Shown in pieces: positions 17,710-26,167 of a stretch of DNA of 64,000 bases (position 1 is the first letter of the stretch; each line of letters opens with the position of its first letter). The notes beneath the pieces were generated by a model, which worked only from the letters and a program-made list of their open reading frames with translations, did no database searches and was not told where the DNA came from. Source of the stretch: Yoonia sp. BS5-3 (GTDB lineage Bacteria; Pseudomonadota; Alphaproteobacteria; Rhodobacterales; Rhodobacteraceae); the NCBI RefSeq assembly GCF_038069655.2, contig NZ_CP150951.2, positions 3,436,001 to 3,500,000 on the forward strand, written 5' to 3'. The position numbers were made by a program, and so were the translations under genes.

Positions 17710-18068
17710 TGGAACAGCTTCTTTCCGTTCTGATCGGTGTTTTGGTGGCCGCATCTGTCTATCTGATGATGGGCCGTAATCTGCTGCGGTTCCTGTTTGG
17801 GCTGATCTTGCTTTCAAACGCTGCGAACCTGACGATCTTTGTTGCCGGTCGCCTGACACCCGGGGCGCCGCCGCTGGTCCCCGACGGGCTGGATGCACCT
17901 GTTGGCGAAGTGGCCAACGCCCTGCCCCAAGCGTTGGTTCTGACAGCAATTGTCATTGGCTTTGGCCTTTTTGCTTTTGCGCTCATCCTGATGATGCGCG
18001 CCTATCGCAGCCTTGGCACGCTCGACACGGATGAAATGCGCGTCGCTGAACCGAAAGACATCGGATGA
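17709..18068 (+). CDS. mrpC: Mrp antiporter subunit C
   Basis: 119 residues, three transmembrane segments, homologous to NuoK. The NuoK-like core LRFLFGLILLSNAANLTIF is at about 25-43 and NALPQALVLTAIVIGFG at about 73-89. The start overlaps the mrpB stop (TGATG). Confidence 0.93.
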   Translation: MEQLLSVLIGVLVAASVYLMMGRNLLRFLFGLILLSNAANLTIFVAGRLTPGAPPLVPDGLDAPVGEVANALPQALVLTAIVIGFGLFAFALILMMRAYRSLGTLDTDEMRVAEPKDIG

Positions 18069-19558
18069 GCTGGTATCTGACCCTTCCGCTGATCATTCCG
18101 TTTGCCACGGCTATCGTCGCATTCCTGATGCGCGGCCATGCCGCTGGAAAATGGGTATCTGTGGCCGGTTCAAGCGCGGCATTGCTGGCTGCTGCTGCAT
18201 TGATGCAAATCGTGCTCGCGCAAGGTGTTCTTGTCGGCCAGATGGGTCAATGGGCTGCGCCATTTGGGATCACACTGGCCGCTGATCTGCTTTCTGCCGT
18301 CATGGTTTTGATCACTGCGATAACCGGGCTGGCTGTGGCAATCTATGCGCTTGGCGATATTGAGGAACGACACGCGAAGCTGGGCTACCATGCGCTTTTC
18401 CAAATCCTGCTCGCGGGGGTGACGGGGGCTTTCCTTACAGGCGATCTGTTTAACCTTTATGTCTGGTTTGAAGTGATGCTCATCGCCTCGTTTGGGCTGT
18501 TGATCCTGAATGGCGATAAGGCGCAAATCGACGGGGGCGTAAAATATGTTGCGTTGAACCTGATTTCGACAATCCTGTTCCTGACCGGGATCGGCCTGCT
18601 TTACGGAATGACCGGAACCTTGAACTTTGCCGATCTGGCCGTGAAGGTTGATCAGGTTGAAAATGAGGCGTTGCTCACCGTCGTGGCCATGATGTTTATG
18701 GTCGCCTTTGGCGTGAAAGCGGCTGTCTTTCCGCTGTTTTTCTGGCTACCTGCAGCCTACCACACGCCTAGCTTTTCGGTGTCCGCCGTTTTCGCCGGAC
18801 TGCTGACCAAGGTGGGGGTCTATGCGCTGATCCGCATGTTCACGATGATCTTCGACCATGATATCGGATACACGCACACGATCCTTTTATGGGTGGCCTG
18901 CTTCACAATGGTGACTGGTGTGCTGGGCGCGGCCGCCCAATCTGACTTTCGGAAAATTCTATCATTTCATATCATTAGCCAAATTGGATATATGATCCTT
19001 GGCCTTGCTCTTATGACGCCGCTCGCCATTGTTGGCGCAGTCTTCTATCTGGTGCACCATATCATTGTGAAGGCTAACCTGTTCTTGATCGCCGGGATTG
19101 CAAAGCGCCTGACAGGATCGACCGAAGTTTTCCAGATTGGCGGTCTCTACAAATCTAGCCCGCTGTTAGCGGTCCTGTTCCTGATCCCTGCATTTTCACT
19201 GGCCGGTTTCCCGCCTCTTTCGGGTTTCTGGGCGAAATACATTATCGTAAAGGCGACGCTTGACCTTGAGATGTGGTTAGTCGCCTTTATCGCGCTCGCC
19301 GTGGGGCTGATGACGATCTATTCAATGACAAAAATCTGGGCCGAGGCTTTTTGGAAACCCCATCCAGACGGGCGTGATCCAGCATTGCGAACTTTGCAAA
19401 ACCGCCGCGCGCTCCTGCTACCGGTTGCAGGACTCTCCCTGCTCACAGTGGTTATTGGCCTGATGCCAGAGCCATTCGTCGTCTTCGCCGAACGAAGCGC
19501 GGCGCAATTGCTGGACCCCAGCGCCTATATCACAGCAGTTCTGGGGACGACGCCATGA
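18065..19558 (+). CDS. mrpD: Mrp antiporter subunit D
   Basis: 497 residues with about 14 transmembrane segments, homologous to NuoN/NuoM proton-translocating subunits. The family's key glutamate is Glu136 in LYVWFEVMLIASFG; the conserved lysine is in FGVKAAVFPLFFWLP. It overlaps mrpC by ATGA at 18065. Confidence 0.93.
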   Translation: MSWYLTLPLIIPFATAIVAFLMRGHAAGKWVSVAGSSAALLAAAALMQIVLAQGVLVGQMGQWAAPFGITLAADLLSAVMVLITAITGLAVAIYALGDIEERHAKLGYHALFQILLAGVTGAFLTGDLFNLYVWFEVMLIASFGLLILNGDKAQIDGGVKYVALNLISTILFLTGIGLLYGMTGTLNFADLAVKVDQVENEALLTVVAMMFMVAFGVKAAVFPLFFWLPAAYHTPSFSVSAVFAGLLTKVGVYALIRMFTMIFDHDIGYTHTILLWVACFTMVTGVLGAAAQSDFRKILSFHIISQIGYMILGLALMTPLAIVGAVFYLVHHIIVKANLFLIAGIAKRLTGSTEVFQIGGLYKSSPLLAVLFLIPAFSLAGFPPLSGFWAKYIIVKATLDLEMWLVAFIALAVGLMTIYSMTKIWAEAFWKPHPDGRDPALRTLQNRRALLLPVAGLSLLTVVIGLMPEPFVVFAERSAAQLLDPSAYITAVLGTTP

Positions 19559-20034
19559 ACGTTTTCTTGCTGAACATATTGCTGGCGGTGATCTGGGCGG
19601 CGCTTTGGGGCACACTCACGCTCGCGCAGCTAGCCATCGGTTTTCATATCGGTTTCGCCATTCTTTGGCTGACCCAGCCTATGTTCGGCGAACGGAGTGG
19701 CTATTTCCTGCGTGCGTGGCGGGTTGTGCGGCTTATTGGCTTTTTCCTGTATGATCTTTGTATTTCCAGCGTTCGGGTCGCCTATGACGTGCTGACACCA
19801 CAGGATCTGAGCAATCCGGCGATCCTTGAAATGCCTCTCGACGTTGAATCGGACATTGAGATTTTGCTGGTGACAAACTTGATTTCACTGACCCCAGGCA
19901 CGCTTAGCCTTGATGTCACGCCTGACCGCAAGACGTTGATTGTCCACGCAATGTTCGCCGATGACCCGCAGGCTGTGATCGATAGTCTGAAATCCGGGAT
20001 GGAGCGGATGGTAAAAGAGGTGTTCCAATCATGA
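19555..20034 (+). CDS. mrpE: Mrp antiporter subunit E
   Basis: 159 residues, two or three N-terminal membrane segments and a soluble C-terminal part with the family motif TNLISLTPGTLSLDV. It overlaps mrpD by ATGA at 19555. Confidence 0.92.
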   Translation: MNVFLLNILLAVIWAALWGTLTLAQLAIGFHIGFAILWLTQPMFGERSGYFLRAWRVVRLIGFFLYDLCISSVRVAYDVLTPQDLSNPAILEMPLDVESDIEILLVTNLISLTPGTLSLDVTPDRKTLIVHAMFADDPQAVIDSLKSGMERMVKEVFQS

Positions 20035-20333
20035 CCCCAGCTACATTTCTCGATATGGCCGTTGATATCGCCTTGATCATGGTGGTGCTGTCGCTGGCGA
20101 TCGCCTTCGTGCGGCTCGCGCGTGGTCCAGGTCTGGCCGACCGGGTTGTAGCGCTGGATATGATGACCGTGACCTTAATTGCCGTATGCGGCGTGACAGC
20201 GATCCGCAGCGGCGAATTGGCGCTTTTGGATGTGGCACTGGTGCTGGCACTGGTCGGTTTCTTAGCGACAGTTGCGCTCGCCCGTTACGCTGAAAAGCGG
20301 GACGCTCAGCAAGAGGATCGTAGCAATGGTTGA
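20031..20333 (+). CDS. mrpF: Mrp antiporter subunit F
   Basis: 100 residues with three membrane segments and the signature ARGPGLADRVVALDM at about 28-42. Overlaps mrpE by ATGA at 20031. Confidence 0.92.
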   Translation: MTPATFLDMAVDIALIMVVLSLAIAFVRLARGPGLADRVVALDMMTVTLIAVCGVTAIRSGELALLDVALVLALVGFLATVALARYAEKRDAQQEDRSNG

Positions 20334-20616
20334 GGTGCTCGTCGCGATCTTTTTGCTTTTAGGGGGCTTTTTCGCCCTTATCGCGGCAATAGGTGTGTTG
20401 CGCCTGCCCGACGTTCTAACGCGCATGCATGCCTCCACTAAGGCGGGGACTTTGGGCAGCAGCCTCGCCTTGATTGGATGCGCCATCTATTTTGGCGATA
20501 CTGCTGTAACAGTGCGGGTGATCGCCATCATCCTGTTCCTGATGCTAACCGCCCCCATCGGCGCACACATGCTCGGGCGGGCTGCAGTGCGCGTGGATGA
20601 CAATGTAAAGACCTAG
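20326..20616 (+). CDS. mrpG: Mrp antiporter subunit G
   Basis: 96 residues with three membrane segments and the signature LRLPDVLTRMHASTKAGTLG. The start chosen is the ATG at 20326, preceded by AAGAGG at 20311-20316 and overlapping the mrpF stop; the longer frame upstream has no ribosome site. This is the last gene of the operon. Confidence 0.92.
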   Translation: MVEVLVAIFLLLGGFFALIAAIGVLRLPDVLTRMHASTKAGTLGSSLALIGCAIYFGDTAVTVRVIAIILFLMLTAPIGAHMLGRAAVRVDDNVKT

Positions 20617-20756
20617 CCGAAGCGACGATGCGCTCCGTCCAATCATAAGAAATACCCCAAAACCGACGAATAAACTGCACCCATTAAGAATAGAGAAACT
20701 TCTGAAAACTACGGTTAACGCGGAAAGAGCTTGCTAGAAGGTAGCTTTGACGCGCA

Positions 20757-22865
20757 ATGACCGAAAGCCCGGATCGCCTCTATATGTTTGCGGACCCGTT
20801 CGCGCGCGCTGATAGCGGTGTTTCAAGCTATATCGATAACGCCGTGCGTGTCTTGGGTGCGGCCAATCTAAGAACTTCTATTGTTTCTAGAATGTCCGGC
20901 GAAACACTGTCGCAATATCGCAATCGTTTGGCTGTCACCGTCAAAGACGCGAAGGACAGGCATCGTGAAATCCGTCTCGAAGCGCCAGAAAGCGACGCGG
21001 TCACCGCGCATATTCCATCGGGATTGGCCCAGATCCACATTCGTTTGCATCTATCACGACAACTTGGCGCCTATATACAAGGGGCAGACATCTGTTACGA
21101 AACGCTCGCGCTGGAACGGCAGGAAGTCGCGCGCGCTGGGTTCGTTTCAGCGCCGTCAAAATCCGCATGCTGCGCCAGCAGTTTGCTTTTTGATCTACCA
21201 AGCAAGATCAATTGTTATCCGAACCCTGCCCCCTCATGGACAAAACAAAGCCGACCTCAGGATACGGCTGACCCTATCGACGTTTTGTTCGTAGGACGGT
21301 TCCAACATTTGAAGGGCGCGCCTTGGGTATTGGAATTTGCAAAGGTGCTGCCGCAGCTTTCCTTCGCCGTTGCCTGCCCGAAACGTGATCAGAATGCTTA
21401 TGGCCGTATACCACGCAATTTGCGCTTCATCGACGTTTCAACTTGGTCAAAATATGACACGTACCGCGCGGCACGGCTGGTGATCATACCCAGCATTTAC
21501 GAAACCGCTTCCATGGTCGGGATCGAGGCGTTGGCCGCTGGTACGCCGATCGTGTCATGGCAGCACCTCGGAATTGCTGAATACGCAGCTGCACCGTTGG
21601 TGACCCTTATTGAGCCGTATCAGGTAAAGGCCTTTGCCGCCGCCATTCAAAAAACCGTTGATGCCCAATCCGTCAACACTGCGCCTCTAACAGCTGCTGA
21701 GACTTTGGACACCCTATTTTTGAAAGGCACGCAGGCCACCTTCGATGGTCAATCGGGTGCTTTCATGCCGGTCAACCTCAACGAAACAATCGCCCTAGAG
21801 ATCCCAAAAATAATTTCAAAGCCGAAGGAGTTGAACGCCTTGCTCGCTCAAAACCCCGACAAATTATGGCGCCGTAAAATTCGAAAACTGCAACGCGACC
21901 CCATACGTTTCGTCAAGGATGCCCGGATTGCGCAGCTATTCACACGGCCTGGATCACAGATCAGGCCGAACATGATCGCCGATCAGGAAAAAAAGCCGAC
22001 ACCAGCAATCAGACCGACCACAAAACGCACTTCCCCTCAGGAGTTCGTAAATATAAGCGAAACAAATCGGATCGAATTTCAAAAACCACCGGAAAAAACT
22101 GTTGGTCTGATCACCGCATTCCTTTTTCCGGAAAGCCAGCCCTATGCGGGGCAGGCCATCATTGACGGGCTAAGCGCGTTTGATGATTTCCGACATGTAC
22201 GCCCCCCCATGCTACAGGTTGGACGGTTTAAGTCGGATCTCTCTCAAGGCGTAACCGATATTGTCGAACGGATCGATCGGGTGAATAAAGAACGCGTCGC
22301 CGGCATCGACCATCTGATCATGCTCAACCCACCACCCGCTCTGGTCTCGGCACTACGAGCATGTGGAACACGACAACGAATGATCGTCATACTGGATCAT
22401 CAAGATGCGTTACCGCCCGATCCTTGGCATACCGACGTCCTGATTGTCGTGGGCAAGACCCACCCGATGTCCCAAACATTGGGCTGGCGGCGCAAAATTG
22501 TCGTACAAGACAGCCCGCATCTTTCATTGGCGATCCGACGTGCTGTTCAAGAAGGTGCTCCAAAATCGCCAGACTTCTTATTGCCCATGATAGGCTTCCA
22601 AGGCACTTATCGGGACGCGTTGCTCGCGACCGATCACCGCTTTCATCAGGGCATCATATACACAAAGCCAGGATATAAGCCTCCTGCCGGAAATATGGCG
22701 ACGCAATGCCAGGCGCTTTCCAACGCTCTGACGGATCTTGCCGTGACCGAAAGCGTATATCTTCGGTATCGAAGCCTTTGCGATCAGATGGATGACAACC
22801 AAAGCCGCCTAAAGTTTCTTTCATATAGCCTCTATGACGGAGTGATGTTCGATGTCCGGACTTAA
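20757..22865 (+). CDS. Two-part glycosyltransferase (GT4-like) with unknown C-terminal domain
   Basis: 702 residues. The N-terminal half (to about 330) is a GT-B enzyme: DVLFVGRFQHLKGAPWVLEF opens the second Rossmann domain and YETASMVGIEALAAGTP is the acceptor/nucleotide-sugar E-X7-E region of family GT4. A basic linker with repeated prolines (about 400-440) leads to a second region (about 445-702, starting TVGLITAFLFPESQPYAGQ) that I do not recognise and that looks like another alpha/beta domain. It begins an island of three overlapping genes with visibly lower GC and more AT-rich codons than the flanks, which suggests horizontal acquisition. Substrate unknown; a surface polysaccharide is the likely target. 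Confidence 0.7.
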   Translation: MTESPDRLYMFADPFARADSGVSSYIDNAVRVLGAANLRTSIVSRMSGETLSQYRNRLAVTVKDAKDRHREIRLEAPESDAVTAHIPSGLAQIHIRLHLSRQLGAYIQGADICYETLALERQEVARAGFVSAPSKSACCASSLLFDLPSKINCYPNPAPSWTKQSRPQDTADPIDVLFVGRFQHLKGAPWVLEFAKVLPQLSFAVACPKRDQNAYGRIPRNLRFIDVSTWSKYDTYRAARLVIIPSIYETASMVGIEALAAGTPIVSWQHLGIAEYAAAPLVTLIEPYQVKAFAAAIQKTVDAQSVNTAPLTAAETLDTLFLKGTQATFDGQSGAFMPVNLNETIALEIPKIISKPKELNALLAQNPDKLWRRKIRKLQRDPIRFVKDARIAQLFTRPGSQIRPNMIADQEKKPTPAIRPTTKRTSPQEFVNISETNRIEFQKPPEKTVGLITAFLFPESQPYAGQAIIDGLSAFDDFRHVRPPMLQVGRFKSDLSQGVTDIVERIDRVNKERVAGIDHLIMLNPPPALVSALRACGTRQRMIVILDHQDALPPDPWHTDVLIVVGKTHPMSQTLGWRRKIVVQDSPHLSLAIRRAVQEGAPKSPDFLLPMIGFQGTYRDALLATDHRFHQGIIYTKPGYKPPAGNMATQCQALSNALTDLAVTESVYLRYRSLCDQMDDNQSRLKFLSYSLYDGVMFDVRT

Positions 22866-23820
22866 TATCGTCCATGTGACACCCACACCTCTGGTCGGGG
22901 CACCGGGTAAACTTGCGTCTGCGCAGCGCATGCGCGGGCATGATGCGATCGCTGTGGGCCTCGCCCCCTATCCGCAAGGCGGCCCATTGGGAAAGATGTT
23001 TCTGGATAGAACCGTGCTCATCGATGCATTTACCCAGCCACATATCGAGGATCGGATCAAAGCCGCGGATATTGTGCATCTTCACAACAGCCTTCCGGCA
23101 GAGCGGCTTGCCTGGCTCAGCGATCTGAACCAAACAGCGGACTATGTCTATCAGGTCCATTCCCCTTTGCGCGAAGGGCCACTTTATATAGATCGCAGCG
23201 AAGCATGCGAGGGGCTCGATTTGATCGCCAAGCTGGTCGTCGGGCAATACGCAGGACGCATGTATCCCGATTTTACGCCGGTCCCTAATCTCATTTTGAC
23301 GCCTCCCAGCATCAAAAAACGCGGACCGGATGATAAGCTTCGGGTGATGTTCAGCCCCTCGCATAGCCGTACCGGCCGGTGGAATGCGAAATACTCGGCG
23401 GCATTAGAAGAGACCCTTAAGGCACTCAAAAAAATCAATAAGATTGAGTTGATTTCACCGGATCAACCCGTTGCCCCCGAAGTCTTGATGGAAATACGGC
23501 GCGGATGTCATGTCAGCATCGACGAAATTGCGACGGGCGCATTTCACCAGATATCACTCGAAGCGATGTGCGCGGGTAATATCGCGATCAACCGCGCTGA
23601 TTTCTTTTGCAAGGCAACCTTCGGCGGGTTTTGCGATGGTGAGATGCCCCCGTTTCTTTATGCCGATGATGGCAACATTGCCGAGTTGTTGCTCAGACTG
23701 GCGGATGATTGGGAAGAAACCGCACGACGACAGCAGGAAAGCTACGATTATTTCAAACGATATTGCGACCCATTGCGGCTAGTGGAGGTATATGATGCGG
23801 CTTATCAACGCGTTAACTAA
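22852..23820 (+). CDS. Glycosyltransferase-like protein
   Basis: 322 residues with an N-terminal Rossmann-like half (MSGLNIVHVTPTPLVGAPGK, then ADIVHLHNSLPAER) and a C-terminal half with LRVMFSPSHSRTGRWNAKY and a degenerate nucleotide-sugar region (GAFHQISLEAMCAGNIAINR). This matches the GT-B layout, although the usual E-X7-E is only partly conserved. The ATG at 22852 overlaps the preceding gene by 14 bases and the end overlaps the next by 29, so all three are cotranslated. The sugar donor cannot be inferred. Confidence 0.62.
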   Translation: MSGLNIVHVTPTPLVGAPGKLASAQRMRGHDAIAVGLAPYPQGGPLGKMFLDRTVLIDAFTQPHIEDRIKAADIVHLHNSLPAERLAWLSDLNQTADYVYQVHSPLREGPLYIDRSEACEGLDLIAKLVVGQYAGRMYPDFTPVPNLILTPPSIKKRGPDDKLRVMFSPSHSRTGRWNAKYSAALEETLKALKKINKIELISPDQPVAPEVLMEIRRGCHVSIDEIATGAFHQISLEAMCAGNIAINRADFFCKATFGGFCDGEMPPFLYADDGNIAELLLRLADDWEETARRQQESYDYFKRYCDPLRLVEVYDAAYQRVN

Positions 23821-24535
23821 TCGCCCAGGGGCGCTGAGTGATCGGGAACAAGGAAAACGGGTTTTTGTTTTGGCGAATGGTCCGTCGGTCAATGCTGAAA
23901 ACTTGAGCCTGTTACAGGACGAAACTGTCATCAGTATGAACGCTTCGACCCTCTTAGAGAGTAAATTTGGCTTTCGAAGCAAATACTATGTTCTGTCTGA
24001 CGCACGCTTTATCAGCGCGCCTGAAAAGCGCGCTTGGGCGACTTCGGACCTGTCCCCCAATACCCACCGCGTGGTACGCTCTGATTTGCGCCCCATCGAC
24101 GACGAAACACTGGAAACCCGGACGACCTATGTTGCCCCCCTGACGCGTGACGGCTTTTCATTGAACCTGTCGCGGGGTTATTACTTTGGGTGCACAACAA
24201 CCATGTTGGCCCTACAATTGGCATGGCATCTTGGTGCGAAGGATGTGTATTTGCTCGGCTGTGATCTCCGTTATCCTGAAGAAAACCCGCGTTTTTATGC
24301 TGAAACGACGCCGCAGCTTGAGGATGCTTTTACCAGCGTGCAGCTCTCGAACATCGTCAATGCTGCCAAGGTCTTTGAGTCCCAAAACCGACAACTGATA
24401 AATTGCAGCGCGCGATCATTTTTGCGCCCTTATCTTCCCTATATGTCTTTTGCAGATGCCGTTTCTGACAAAGTAAAGAAGAGCCCCCGCAAAAGACGTG
24501 CAACGGTCCAAAAGAAGATCGCTGTTCACAGTTAA
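23792..24535 (+). CDS. DUF115 / GT42-sialyltransferase-like protein
   Basis: 247 residues. The N-terminal KRVFVLANGPSVNAENLSLL places the NGPS nucleotide loop at the same point as in Campylobacter Cst sialyltransferases and DUF115 proteins. RGYYFGCTTTMLALQLAWHL followed by GAKDVYLLGCDLRYP matches their central helix and strand, and AAKVFESQNRQLINCSARSFL their C-terminal part. The similarity is one of layout; it cannot settle whether the donor is CMP-sialic acid or another sugar, or whether it acts in DUF115-type flagellin or glycan modification. Basic C-terminal tail (KKSPRKRRATVQKK). Last gene of the AT-rich island. Confidence 0.55.
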   Translation: MMRLINALTNRPGALSDREQGKRVFVLANGPSVNAENLSLLQDETVISMNASTLLESKFGFRSKYYVLSDARFISAPEKRAWATSDLSPNTHRVVRSDLRPIDDETLETRTTYVAPLTRDGFSLNLSRGYYFGCTTTMLALQLAWHLGAKDVYLLGCDLRYPEENPRFYAETTPQLEDAFTSVQLSNIVNAAKVFESQNRQLINCSARSFLRPYLPYMSFADAVSDKVKKSPRKRRATVQKKIAVHS

Positions 24536-24836
24536 GCACGCAGCGACGTCGTTTTTCGCGTGAATGCATGTGCCCAAAAGGTAGTGTAAGTAACCTGCGG
24601 GTGCCAACAGCTGTGTTGGCGCTAACACTTTCTGGCATCGTAATCCAAACTTAAGCAACAAAACGCTTGGAAATCACCAATTAGGCGTTTACTGAAACGA
24701 TTACGGTGGGGAAATGCGCCATTTGAGCCATCTGACGACATAGCCATTGGGGCCATCTTGCCGGATGAGACCCCAAGAAAATCTAGCAGGTTGCGGCGCG
24801 CGATACGTGCCAACTTCGCCCTTCGGAAGGAATAAC
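24536..24836. other. Intergenic region upstream of the beta-glucosidase
   Basis: 301 bases with no convincing open frame. It holds the operator-like palindrome at 24613-24628. The ribosome site GGAAGGAA lies just before 24837. A weaker symmetric patch TGAAACGATTAC near 24692 is not convincing as a second operator. Confidence 0.5.
24613..24628. promoter_or_regulatory. LacI-family-type operator upstream of GH1-glk
   Basis: GTGTTGGCGCTAACAC is symmetric at seven of eight base pairs around a central CG, the form expected of a LacI-family repressor site. Its core (GTTRGCGCTAAC) is the same as the perfect palindrome in front of zwf at 58146-58159. It lies about 210 bases before the beta-glucosidase start. 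Confidence 0.6.
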
Positions 24837-26159
24837 ATGGATTTCAAACGCAGCGACTTTCCCGAAGGATTTCTATTTGGTGCCGCAACGGCGGCCTATC
24901 AGATTGAGGGGCATAAATTCGGCGGCGCAGGTCCGACCCATTGGGACACCTTCGCCGCAGGACCCGGGAATGTCATCCGCGCCGAGGATGGCGCTGTCGC
25001 TTGCGACCACTACCACCGCTTTGCAGAAGATCTCGATTTGCTGAAGGATGGCGGGTTGGACGCTTACCGTTTCTCGACATCCTGGGCACGCGTCATGCCT
25101 GATGGGCGGCATATCAATCCCGAAGGGCTGGATTTTTATGACCGCTTAGTCGATGCCATTCTGGATCGCGGGTTGAAACCATTTCAGACCCTCTATCACT
25201 GGGAATTGCCTTCCGCGCTCGCCGATAAAGGCGGATGGATGAACCGGGATACATGTGGCTATTTTGGCGACTTCACCGATGCGATCACTGACCGGATCGG
25301 TGATCGGGTCGCCGCGATATCGACGATCAATGAACCTTGGTGTATCGCCTATCTGTCGCATTTTCTTGGGCACCACGCGCCGGGGCTAAAAGACATTCGG
25401 GCCACATCTCGCGCCATGCATCACATCATGTTGGCCCACGGCATTGGCCTGTCCCGCTTGCGCGATAAGGGTATGAAAAACTGCGGAATTGTCTTGAACT
25501 TCGATCATACCGACCCGGCCGACGAAAGCCCTGCAGCGGCGCTTGCTGCGCGGCGCACCGATGCCATTTTCAACCGTTGGTTCATCGAGGCGATTACCAA
25601 AGGAACCTATCCCGAAGAAGCGCTCGAAGGCTTTGGGCCGCACATGCCAGAGGCCTGGCAAGATGATATGGCGCTGATCAACCAGCCCATCGACTATCTG
25701 GGCGTCAATTACTACACCCGCCACACCGTCAAAACCGATGCAAGCACCGTCTGGCCACATGTTCACGGAGAAGAAGGCCCGGGCGAAAAGACCCAAATGG
25801 GGTGGGAAATTTATCCTGACGGGCTTTACGGTTTCCTGACACGGCTCTCGCGTGACTATGTTGGTGATCTGCCCCTATATGTGACCGAAAATGGCATGGC
25901 CTGGGACGATAAGGTCGAGAATGGTTCGATCTATGATCCGGTCAGGCTTAAATTCATTTCGGACCACGTTTTGGCGGCAAAACGCGCCATTGCGGATGGC
26001 GCGAATGTGAAAGGCTTTTTCTATTGGTCCCTGCTCGACAATTACGAATGGGCCTTCGGCTATGAAAAACGGTTCGGCATGGTGCATGTGGATTTCGATA
26101 CCTTGAAGCGCACACCAAAAGCATCCTATCAGGCGTTAAAGACGGCTATCGCGCGCTAA
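24837..26159 (+). CDS. Family 1 beta-glucosidase
   Basis: Retaining glycoside hydrolase of family GH1 that releases glucose from beta-glucosides. The ATG at 24837 follows GGAAGGAATAAC; the longer frame upstream lacks support. The acid/base is Glu166 in STINEPWCIAYL and the nucleophile Glu351 in YVTENGMAWDD. The N-terminal signature FLFGAATAAYQIEGH and the sugar-binding GFFYWSLLDNYEWAFGYEKRFG are intact. There is no signal peptide, so it acts in the cytoplasm on imported disaccharides. Glucokinase follows eight bases later, so the released glucose would be phosphorylated at once. Confidence 0.93.
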   Translation: MDFKRSDFPEGFLFGAATAAYQIEGHKFGGAGPTHWDTFAAGPGNVIRAEDGAVACDHYHRFAEDLDLLKDGGLDAYRFSTSWARVMPDGRHINPEGLDFYDRLVDAILDRGLKPFQTLYHWELPSALADKGGWMNRDTCGYFGDFTDAITDRIGDRVAAISTINEPWCIAYLSHFLGHHAPGLKDIRATSRAMHHIMLAHGIGLSRLRDKGMKNCGIVLNFDHTDPADESPAAALAARRTDAIFNRWFIEAITKGTYPEEALEGFGPHMPEAWQDDMALINQPIDYLGVNYYTRHTVKTDASTVWPHVHGEEGPGEKTQMGWEIYPDGLYGFLTRLSRDYVGDLPLYVTENGMAWDDKVENGSIYDPVRLKFISDHVLAAKRAIADGANVKGFFYWSLLDNYEWAFGYEKRFGMVHVDFDTLKRTPKASYQALKTAIAR

Positions 26160-26167
26160 GGAAATCC

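Noticed and set aside
24692..24703. TGAAACGATTAC as a second operator before GH1
   Set aside because: Symmetry is only partial and the sequence differs from the shared operator core.
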